DNA of 9,187 nucleotides from an uncultured bacterium (GTDB taxonomy: Bacteria; Bdellovibrionota_C; UBA2361; SZUA-149; CALKYB01), in the NCBI GenBank assembly GCA_938022485.1, contig CALIEE010000152.1, positions 1-9,187 of the forward strand, given 5' to 3'. A program made the position numbers and the translations under genes. Shown here one piece after another: positions 1-6,470 of the stretch (positions within the stretch are counted from its first letter, which is position 1; every line of letters starts with the position of its first letter). The notes under the pieces are model-generated. The model saw nothing but the letters and a program-made list of their open reading frames with translations. It did not search any database and was not told where the DNA came from.

Positions 1-386
1 TCGAACTATGCCTGAGACCAAATCAAATTTTGATAGTCCTTACAAATTATCTATCAACACGATCTATCAACAGGATCCCTTAACAGAGACGAACGCCAAG
101 GAGACTTCATGTAAAAGCCCCTTTTCTAGATACAGGGCAGTGTGGGCTCTTTCTCAGAGAGACTTTAAAAGAATATTAAATAAAAAATGGGCTCTTAAAC
201 CAGCAAGAAACCTTTTTGGAGATCATAATAGTAATATTTTCAGTGTTTTAAGTAGCCAAACTCTAATATTATGGAGATTAGGCATCTAGCTTTCCGCATA
301 AATATAGTCGGATTTTATATCGGTCTTAGAGGCATCTATTAAATAGGGAAAGATTAAATCTAAATCTCCGACTTTGTTAGTTAATT
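1..386. other. Leader region without a convincing gene
   Basis: This A+T-rich stretch precedes the first gene of the cluster. An open frame of 93 codons (8-289, plus strand) exists, but it has no recognisable domain, its upstream context is cut by the window edge, and its composition is that of ordinary A+T-rich intergenic DNA, so I do not call it a gene. From 290 to 386 no frame looks coding. The promoter of the operon should lie here. A 5-of-6 match to a -10 box (TATTAT, 267-272) overlaps a small palindrome (TAATATTA, 264-271) but has no good -35 partner, so it is only a candidate. Confidence 0.5.
306..373 (+). promoter_or_regulatory. Inverted repeats upstream of the operon, possible operator or leader hairpin
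   Basis: AGTCGGA (306-312) is the exact reverse complement of TCCGACT (367-373). TTTA (314-317) can pair with TAAA (361-364) past a small bulge, giving a possible 7+4 bp stem with a long loop that ends 13 bases before the first start codon. Inside the loop sits a short palindrome, AGATT-A-AATCT (351-361), and a tandem AAATCT (356-367). The first gene has no clear Shine-Dalgarno sequence, so this structure could matter for its expression, or the repeats could be binding sites for a regulator. These are visible sequence matches only; function is inferred and arms this short can arise by chance. Confidence 0.25.
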
Positions 387-3300
387 ATGAAAATCAAACT
401 TACTGAAAAAGACACTAGTCAATTCGCTGCCGATAAATTGGCTACATATTATTCGAAGGGCCTGTTGGTTCCTGAGAAGAAGCCCTTCTTTTCTAAGCAC
501 AGCCATTCTACAGGAGCTTTTCTCGCGGTGGGCGAGAATGAGTTTATCTTAGACTCTGCCTCTCAGATTGCGTCTCTAGGACTGGGATATAACGCTGCAC
601 CACTTTTTGGAGTTACTCACCAGCTTGAGGCTTGGTTGAATAACTCACAGTCTGACTCTTGTTTAGAGCTTCGCTCAGCCTTTGAACGATTCCTTAAAAG
701 AAAACTTGGCTGGGACAAGCTAGAGACTTTTCTTTGTAACTCTGGAGCTGAGGCAAATGAAATTGCTTTGGGTCAATGCTTTCAGTCTCGTAAATTCAAA
801 AAAGCTAGGAAAGTCTTGGCTTTTGAGGGTTCCTTTCACGGACGTCTTTTGATTTCACTTTTTTCTACTTGGAATCCGAAAAAGCGAGAGCCTTTTCAAG
901 TGCCTGGTTTTGAAACTGAGTTTGTAGAGCCAGCAGTTCTTGCCGGTGGTAACATTGCTGAAGTTAAAACACCAAACAACTGGGCTCTGGCATGGAGTGA
1001 AGCTGCAAACCAGAAATCTCTTAAGCAAAAGCTAGACATAATAGTTAAAAGTGGTGATGAGCAGCTAAAAGCTGAGATTGATTCTTTGCTTAATACACGC
1101 AAGCAGCTAGCAAGCGGGGAAATTTTTGCTGTGATGGTGGAGCCGATGCAGTGTGAAGGAGGTGACCGTTTTCTTTCAGGCCGGTTTTTTCAAGGTCTTT
1201 TACTACTTGCTCGTTCCTTCGGCGTGCCAGTTATTGTCGATGAGGTTCAGACAGGTTTTGGCCTTGGCGGAGAGTTTTTTTGGCATCGACTTTTTGAACT
1301 GGTGGACGAAAGGGGAGAGGTTATCGCTCCTGATTTTGTGACCTGCGCGAAGAAAGCTCAAGTGGGTATGGTGCTTTGCCATCAACCTGTTGAGTATCGC
1401 GAACAGTTCTCAGTTGCTTCTTTGGCTCGTGGCTATATTCAAGGCACGGTAATCGACCAATATCGTGCCAAGATTGATCTGCTCGAGAAGAAAACATCTT
1501 CTCTATTGAAAAATTTAGTTGGTAAGCACAGTGAATTTATCGAAAGCCCTCGTGGAAAAGGCATGGCTTTTTCTTTTGATTTTAAAGATCCAGCTATTTT
1601 AGCTGACTTCATTAAGATCAGATTTAGACATGGTCTATTGTACTATACTGCGGGTACACACACTGCTCGCTTTAGAAGTTCGCTGGCTTGGAAAGAGAGG
1701 ACTCTTGAGTTTTTCTTTGAAAAACTAGATGCGGTCTTGTCGGAACTGCGTGGCTTAGAGGTTCCTCAGGTGAGTGACTATTCAGTGACGAGGATAAATA
1801 CATCCAGTCAGTATGGTTTCCATGGAGAACTAGCTCGAGCCCAACTCAGAATCTACAAAGGCAACCAGCCTAAAGATCAGCTAGCTTCTGTTGAAAAGAC
1901 TCTTGAAGAGATTGTCACCTACTATCTTGGAGCCGATGCCAGTGATGTTGATGTAGAATTCATTACGGCTGAGAACTACGACAAATACAGAGATAAGATA
2001 ATTCAAATGGAGGAAGAAGTTTACGAGCCTCTTCGCAGAACTGAAATAGAAGAATTCGATATAGCCATTGAAGCTCCAAACGGAGTAGCCTTAGCGGTAA
2101 ACTTTCAAGGGAAAATGGCTGGAATTACTTTTGGTGCACCTCTCAAGCGTTATCCTACACATCGCGGGGTAAGGAGAGATCCTTTCTATGACGATATAGA
2201 TTCGGTTTATATGCTTGATTTGACGGTTCATCCTGAGTTTCAAGGAATGGGCTTAGGTAGAATTCTTAAATATGCCTTTTGTCTCTATTCGCTAGAGAAA
2301 GGAGTGAATAGGATTGAAGGGCGAAATAGAGATCGCTTGGCCCGAGGGATGTATGCAATCAACCTAGCTCTTGGTGCTAGAGAGTTGATGTACCTCGAAG
2401 AAGATTATCTTGATGATGAGGATTTTAGAGACGCCATTTACTATACGATTCCTCTTCGTTGGAGCAGGCCGGAAATCTCTCTTTCCAGTGCGATAGAGAG
2501 TCCGCTCTCCGAGGAGGCTCTTAGTGAGGAATTCATCGAAAAAGCAATGCCAGGAATGATTAACAAAATCTCCCTAGGAAACTTTGTTAATGAACAATAC
2601 CTTTCTAATTTGGAAAGATTTTCAGAACTTCTTCCAGAATGCCTACGCCATTCTTATGTAGCTAGTGGACAGAGTGAATGCGTAGACAAAGTCTTTAAGT
2701 CTATTTGGCTCAGCGGAAACCATAAGACCAAGGTTTTAAGTTTTAAAGATATGTTTTTTGGAGATGGTAGCTTTCTTTCAAGAGGCTTGTCTGGGCAAGG
2801 GGAAAGCATGTTCTCAGTGGAGCTTCTTCCCAATCCTGTGAATGAAGACCTGGACTCAGTACTATCTGCAGTAGAGGAGCGCTTTAAGGATGGTGAAATC
2901 TCCTCCATCTACATTGAGCCAATGCCTCAGCTCTCTATGGTTCCAGTGCCGGAAAGTTTTCTCAAGGAGTTGAGAAGGCTTTGTACGGAGTATCAGGTGT
3001 CCTTGGTGTTCAATGATACAGGTAGCCTTTTTAATAGGTTTAGTTCAGACAATTTTCTAGCAAGTGCTTCTTCTGTAACCCCAGACGCTGGCTTTTCTTT
3101 TCTAGGAGGGCAGGTTGGGGTTTGCTACATGAGTGAAGCACTCTATTGTGAGGATCCTTTGAAGTTGATCTCTACTTGGGATGGGGATGAATTCTCTATA
3201 GCGTCGTTTGTTGAAGAGCTTGATTTACACAATAAGAATCTTCAGCAGAGGTTGGAGAATAGGGATAAATTTCAAGCCTACCTAGAAAAAGTTTTTAGTG

Positions 3301-3479
3301 AGTGCCAAGTCGAGCAAAAGTCTTTACATAGAGGCTACGGCCGATTCAAAGGTAATGTTCCTTTGTCTTTATCTCGTATGTTTAGAACAGTTGATGGCTA
3401 TAGCTTAGTAGCCCCATCGGATTGTGCAATTTCTAGATTTTTAGACGGTAGGTTGTTAGGCACGGCAAAGGCGGAGTAA
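387..3479 (+). CDS. Three-domain protein: LAT-like class III aminotransferase, GNAT acetyltransferase, degenerate aminotransferase
   Basis: 1030 residues. Residues about 1-460 form a class III, PLP fold-type I aminotransferase closest in motif pattern to L-lysine 6-aminotransferase: SGAE at 119-122, SFHG at 149-152, EGGD before the strand, DEVQTGF at 285-291 (Asp285 for the pyridine nitrogen), PLP lysine at Lys322 in a KKAQV motif, and an Arg in TARFRSSL near the end. Residues about 500-692 form a GNAT domain with the acetyl-CoA motif Q-x-x-G-x-G at 619-624 (QGMGLG). Residues about 735-1030 resemble a second aminotransferase (SG at 760-761, Asp877, PD at 899-900) but have Leu906 where the PLP lysine belongs. 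Proposed role, inferred from KamA in the cluster: N6-acetylation of beta-lysine, then transamination to 3-oxo-6-acetamidohexanoate, probably in the cytoplasm since no signal peptide is seen. ATG at 387 is chosen because it just precedes the conserved domain, although no clear ribosome binding site is present. Family calls are firm; substrates are inferred. Confidence 0.88.
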   Translation: MKIKLTEKDTSQFAADKLATYYSKGLLVPEKKPFFSKHSHSTGAFLAVGENEFILDSASQIASLGLGYNAAPLFGVTHQLEAWLNNSQSDSCLELRSAFERFLKRKLGWDKLETFLCNSGAEANEIALGQCFQSRKFKKARKVLAFEGSFHGRLLISLFSTWNPKKREPFQVPGFETEFVEPAVLAGGNIAEVKTPNNWALAWSEAANQKSLKQKLDIIVKSGDEQLKAEIDSLLNTRKQLASGEIFAVMVEPMQCEGGDRFLSGRFFQGLLLLARSFGVPVIVDEVQTGFGLGGEFFWHRLFELVDERGEVIAPDFVTCAKKAQVGMVLCHQPVEYREQFSVASLARGYIQGTVIDQYRAKIDLLEKKTSSLLKNLVGKHSEFIESPRGKGMAFSFDFKDPAILADFIKIRFRHGLLYYTAGTHTARFRSSLAWKERTLEFFFEKLDAVLSELRGLEVPQVSDYSVTRINTSSQYGFHGELARAQLRIYKGNQPKDQLASVEKTLEEIVTYYLGADASDVDVEFITAENYDKYRDKIIQMEEEVYEPLRRTEIEEFDIAIEAPNGVALAVNFQGKMAGITFGAPLKRYPTHRGVRRDPFYDDIDSVYMLDLTVHPEFQGMGLGRILKYAFCLYSLEKGVNRIEGRNRDRLARGMYAINLALGARELMYLEEDYLDDEDFRDAIYYTIPLRWSRPEISLSSAIESPLSEEALSEEFIEKAMPGMINKISLGNFVNEQYLSNLERFSELLPECLRHSYVASGQSECVDKVFKSIWLSGNHKTKVLSFKDMFFGDGSFLSRGLSGQGESMFSVELLPNPVNEDLDSVLSAVEERFKDGEISSIYIEPMPQLSMVPVPESFLKELRRLCTEYQVSLVFNDTGSLFNRFSSDNFLASASSVTPDAGFSFLGGQVGVCYMSEALYCEDPLKLISTWDGDEFSIASFVEELDLHNKNLQQRLENRDKFQAYLEKVFSECQVEQKSLHRGYGRFKGNVPLSLSRMFRTVDGYSLVAPSDCAISRFLDGRLLGTAKAE
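3473..3476 (+). promoter_or_regulatory. Ribosome binding site GGAG for the GTG start at 3485
   Basis: GGAG lies in the last codons of the chimeric gene, 8 bases before GTG 3485. It supports this GTG over the next in-frame ATG (3545), which would cut off residues ahead of the conserved KHGEHY segment typical of the family's N-terminus. Confidence 0.6.
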
Positions 3480-3484
3480 GGAAA

Positions 3485-4579
3485 GTGAAATCAGGTTTTC
3501 CGGTTTTTAGGTACGACGCTCATGACTCCTCGTTAGAAAGGGGCATGAAGCATGGCGAACATTATCGAAGTCAAATTGCAGAGCTTGCTGAAATAAGACT
3601 ATCACTGCTTAGTGAACGTCGCCCTGACTTTTCGAAAGAATTGCTCATGGAGCTGGCTGACGCACAGTGGAAAGTGACGGAGAGCTATGCACCTGAGGTA
3701 CATCAAGAGCTTGAAGGGATCAGAGTTGGAGCAGACTGTTCTGTATTCGATATTGTTGTTCTTAACAATTATACGGATTTTAGGGATATCCCACTTCCGG
3801 AAGAGGGTTGTTCTACTGTAGCCGTTCGAAGCAATAAGAATATTATCATGGGTTACACCTGGGATATGCATGGTAGCGCCAGAGATTATCTTTTGGCACT
3901 AGAGGTGCCAGCCAAAGGTGATATTCCGGCTCAGGTAGTCTTTTCTGTTGTTGGTTGCTGTGGAATGTCTGGAGCGAATATGGCTGGAGCTGGGGTTACG
4001 ATAAATAATCTAAATACTTCTGGAGCTAAACCCTCACCGATGTGGCCAGTAGTGGTCAGAAAACTTTTGGAAAAAAGATCTGTTAAAGAAATGGCAAATC
4101 ATCTCCAGAATGTACAGATTGGTGGTGGCCGCGCTTACTTGATGGCAGACAGTACCACTGCTGAGATTTGGGAGGTGAGTCCTAACTATAAAGTGCTCTA
4201 CGAGAGTATTGACCCTGATGACCGTGATAAGAGTCAGCAGATTTTTCATACTAATCATTGCTTAACCACGGAGCTTAAAAGTGTTGAAGATAGTAATTCA
4301 CTTAGTTCTACAACTCACTCCAGATATGCCTTACTCGACCAGCTAGTTCCCGATGTAAACTCTGAGGCTGACATGAGAGATCTTCTTGGTAGTCACAATG
4401 GAGAACCTAAATCAATATGTTCCCATTACCAATCCACTAGTCAGGATCCGTCGCAGACTTGCGGTGCTGGAATGATAGATTTTTCTTCCAAAAAACTCAG
4501 CTTGTGGCGAGGCTGCTTAAAATCAGAGTCCGGAATTCAGGAACATGGTTGGAAACTAGGAGAAGAAGCTAGTGAGTAG
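3485..4579 (+). CDS. Peptidase C45 / acyl-CoA:6-aminopenicillanate acyltransferase family Ntn-hydrolase, probable N-acyl amidohydrolase
   Basis: 364 residues, about the usual family length. The family consists of N-terminal nucleophile hydrolases that cleave themselves before a cysteine and then hydrolyse or transfer acyl groups on amides; penicillin acyltransferase and the insect beta-alanyl-dopamine hydrolase Tan belong to it. Visible signatures are an N-terminal GxxHG-like segment (residues 20-26), the probable autocleavage site Gly108-Cys109 followed by Ser-Thr (GCST), a glycine-rich core (GCCGMSGANMAG), the family HTNH motif at 255-258, and a C-terminal SICSHYQ...TCGAGMIDF block. Cys109 would be the catalytic N-terminus after processing. 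No signal peptide is seen. It follows the aminotransferase/acetyltransferase chimera by 5 bases and overlaps the next aminotransferase by 8. I infer that it removes the acetyl group from 4-acetamidobutyrate to give 4-aminobutyrate and acetate; an acyltransferase or another amidase role is possible. Confidence 0.85.
   Translation: MKSGFPVFRYDAHDSSLERGMKHGEHYRSQIAELAEIRLSLLSERRPDFSKELLMELADAQWKVTESYAPEVHQELEGIRVGADCSVFDIVVLNNYTDFRDIPLPEEGCSTVAVRSNKNIIMGYTWDMHGSARDYLLALEVPAKGDIPAQVVFSVVGCCGMSGANMAGAGVTINNLNTSGAKPSPMWPVVVRKLLEKRSVKEMANHLQNVQIGGGRAYLMADSTTAEIWEVSPNYKVLYESIDPDDRDKSQQIFHTNHCLTTELKSVEDSNSLSSTTHSRYALLDQLVPDVNSEADMRDLLGSHNGEPKSICSHYQSTSQDPSQTCGAGMIDFSSKKLSLWRGCLKSESGIQEHGWKLGEEASE
4558..4562 (+). 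promoter_or_regulatory. Ribosome binding site AGGAG for the GTG start at 4572
   Basis: AGGAG lies inside the end of the C45 hydrolase gene, 9 bases before GTG 4572. The start overlaps the upstream stop codon by 8 bases, an arrangement compatible with translational coupling. Confidence 0.6.
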
Positions 4580-5762
4580 TCGCAACCATTTTGTCTCATG
4601 GAGTAAGCAAAATGAGCAAGCCTCGTTGGATGTTTCTGCTGTCGGTGACTTTAGTTTTCAGCTGAGATCGGGAGAGTGGGTAGATGACGGACTTTCCTGC
4701 TCCTATAACTGCGCTTTTGGATATTCTGAACGAAGAATTACAACAAGAATTGCCGAAGTTTTAAAAGATTTCCCATGTGCATCTCCTAAATGGAACTTAC
4801 CATTTAGGGAAAAGCAGACTGAACGACTACTAGACTTTATCGCTTTGGGTGAAGGAAGAATTTTCTATACCGTGTCAGGAGCAGAGGCGGTTGAAAACGT
4901 TTTAAAGATAGCAAGACTTCGCCGTGATGCTGTTAAAGTTTTATCGCGCTCGGCCTCATACCACGGAGCCTCTTTAGGAGCTCTATCTGTTGGTGGGGAT
5001 TGGAGAACAGAAGCTGTTCAGACCTTTGAAGATTGGACAGTTAGAATTCCAGAGCCCTCAGAAGATAGCCAAGGCGTGGAATTAAGAAAGATAGTAGAGA
5101 GAGTCGGTGCAAAAAACATAGCTGCCATTTGTATGGAAGCAGTTACTGGCTCTAACGGAGTTTTTCAGGCGCCTGATAGCTGGTGGCAGGCGGTTAATCA
5201 GCTTTGCTCAGAGACTGGCATCTACCTAATACTAGATGAAGTGACTTCAGGTTTTTATAGATGTGGCCATAATTTTGCGTTTAGTTCTCTGCCTGTAAAG
5301 CCAGACATGGTTTGTTTTTCCAAGGCAATATCAGGGGGCTATTCTCCATTTGGTGCTGTCTATGTTTCGGAAGAAATTGCAAAGACCTTTACTGAGGAAG
5401 TATTGCCTTGTGGAGGAACGAACTATGGCTCTACCATAGGGATTGCAGCAATGGCTGGAGTATTAGATTTATTTGAGGATCAAAGTTCTCTGGATTTGAT
5501 CGCAGAGAATACCCGTATTTTTGAAAAATTATCTAAAGACCTAGGAAATAATTCTCTGGTAGATCAAACCCGAGTGGTCGGAATGCTTGCGGCTTTTGAT
5601 CTGAACCAAACTGCACCGAGCTGGCAGGAGTTCATTAAGTCAGGTCTGCATATAGGTCGAAGTGAGAATAGGCTTATCTTGGCACCACCGCTGACAATAG
5701 ATCCTGACATTCTCCAGCGGATATTCGAAAAAGTAAATTTAGTTTTGGAGGAGATCGCTTGA
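4572..5762 (+). CDS. Class III PLP-dependent aminotransferase
   Basis: 396 residues, slightly short for the family, but with a full catalytic set: SGAEA at 102-106 for the PLP phosphate, YHG at 130-132, LDEV-T-SGF with Asp222, PD at 244-245, the PLP lysine Lys251 in FSKAISGG, and the inter-subunit Thr283 in GGTNYG, 32 residues later as usual. Class III enzymes move terminal or beta amino groups (for example from 4-aminobutyrate or ornithine) to a 2-oxo acid. The cluster needs two such steps, on N6-acetyl-beta-lysine and on 4-aminobutyrate. Because the chimera carries its own aminotransferase, I favour 4-aminobutyrate for this enzyme, but the roles could be swapped. It overlaps both neighbours (8 and 4 bases), so it is surely co-transcribed with them. 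Family certain, substrate inferred. Confidence 0.9.
   Translation: MSSRNHFVSWSKQNEQASLDVSAVGDFSFQLRSGEWVDDGLSCSYNCAFGYSERRITTRIAEVLKDFPCASPKWNLPFREKQTERLLDFIALGEGRIFYTVSGAEAVENVLKIARLRRDAVKVLSRSASYHGASLGALSVGGDWRTEAVQTFEDWTVRIPEPSEDSQGVELRKIVERVGAKNIAAICMEAVTGSNGVFQAPDSWWQAVNQLCSETGIYLILDEVTSGFYRCGHNFAFSSLPVKPDMVCFSKAISGGYSPFGAVYVSEEIAKTFTEEVLPCGGTNYGSTIGIAAMAGVLDLFEDQSSLDLIAENTRIFEKLSKDLGNNSLVDQTRVVGMLAAFDLNQTAPSWQEFIKSGLHIGRSENRLILAPPLTIDPDILQRIFEKVNLVLEEIA
5747..5753 (+). promoter_or_regulatory. Strong ribosome binding site GGAGGAG deciding the TTG start at 5759
   Basis: GGAGGAG sits 5 bases before TTG 5759. The next in-frame ATG (residue 23) would remove the KVFDDA segment that CoA-transferase A subunits carry at the N-terminus, so TTG is the likely start, with a 4-base TTGA overlap with the upstream stop. 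Confidence 0.7.
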
Positions 5763-6460
5763 AGGCAGTTAAGACTAAAGTATTTGATGATGCTTCTTCA
5801 GCTCTGCACGATCTGAAAGATGGAATGAGAATTATGAGCGGGGGGTTTGGGCTTTGCGGCATCCCAGAGAATAGTATTGAGCAGGTTTTGGCTTCAGGAG
5901 TTAAAGATCTAACTGCGATTTCCAATAACATCGGAAATTCTGGGCGAGGATTAGCCAAGCTTTTAAAAACGAAACAGATTTCAGCTGCTGTTTGTAGTTA
6001 CGTAGGAGGGAACCCTGACCTCGAGCAACAAATGTTAGCAGGAGAAGTAGAAGTAGAATTGGTTCCACAAGGTACCTTTAGCGAAAGAATCAGGGCTGCT
6101 GGTATGGGTATAAGAGGTTTTTACACTCCTGCTGGTGCTGGCACTCCAATCGCTGAAGGTAGGGAAACCAGAATGTTTGACCGGGAGTGTCTTTTTGAAG
6201 TCCCTCTAGAGGCTGACCTAGCAATTATAAAAGCTGAGAAAGGGGATAGATATGGAAATCTTTGGTTCAAGGAAGCTGCTAGGAACTTTTCGCCTCTAAT
6301 GGCCATGGCGGCAAGTTTGACAGTTGTAGAAGTCGAGCAGCTTGTTGAGGTGGGAGAGATTGAAGCTGAATCTGTTCATCTCCCTGGATTATTTGTCGAT
6401 AGAATTTATCAAGGTTCAAACTACGCTAACGATATTGAGTTTGAATTATTATCTGAGTGA
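5759..6460 (+). CDS. 3-oxoacid CoA-transferase, subunit A (family I)
   Basis: 233 residues, the usual size for the alpha subunit of family I enzymes (ScoA, AtoD, PcaI types). These heterodimers exchange CoA between succinyl-CoA or acetyl-CoA and a 3-oxo acid. The sequence shows the diagnostic GGFGLCGIPEN at 28-38, SNN-G near residue 60, GGNPDLEQQM, VPQGTFSER at 102-110, FYTPAGAGT and the KAEKGDRYGN block. The catalytic glutamate is on the B subunit, which is encoded at 7858 on the far side of the lysine aminomutase gene. In this cluster the expected acid is 3-oxo-6-acetamidohexanoate, an inference from the neighbours. It could also act on acetoacetate like ordinary SCOT. The TTG start is set by a strong ribosome binding site and a 4-base overlap with the aminotransferase gene. 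Confidence 0.93.
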   Translation: MKAVKTKVFDDASSALHDLKDGMRIMSGGFGLCGIPENSIEQVLASGVKDLTAISNNIGNSGRGLAKLLKTKQISAAVCSYVGGNPDLEQQMLAGEVEVELVPQGTFSERIRAAGMGIRGFYTPAGAGTPIAEGRETRMFDRECLFEVPLEADLAIIKAEKGDRYGNLWFKEAARNFSPLMAMAASLTVVEVEQLVEVGEIEAESVHLPGLFVDRIYQGSNYANDIEFELLSE

Positions 6461-6470
6461 GATTCAAAAT

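Noticed and set aside
8..289. Open frame of 93 codons in the leader
   Set aside because: No recognisable domain or motif, no upstream context for a ribosome binding site, and A+T-rich composition in which a frame of this length can occur by chance.
1156..1165. AAGGAGGTGA, a full match to the anti-Shine-Dalgarno complement
   Set aside because: It lies inside the aminotransferase domain and encodes part of the conserved EGGD motif; no suitable start codon follows at the right distance, so it is not a translation start.
387..1766. Simple L-lysine 6-aminotransferase function for the N-terminal domain
   Set aside because: The motif pattern is similar, but the inter-subunit STWGG threonine position is changed and the domain is fused to an acetyltransferase beside kamA, so a beta-lysine derivative is the more likely substrate. 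Not excluded by sequence alone.
6342..6470. N-terminal extension of the aminomutase to a start at 6342
   Set aside because: It would overlap the CoA-transferase A gene by 119 bases, and the extra residues do not resemble any KamA N-terminus. ATG 6471 begins just after the upstream stop.
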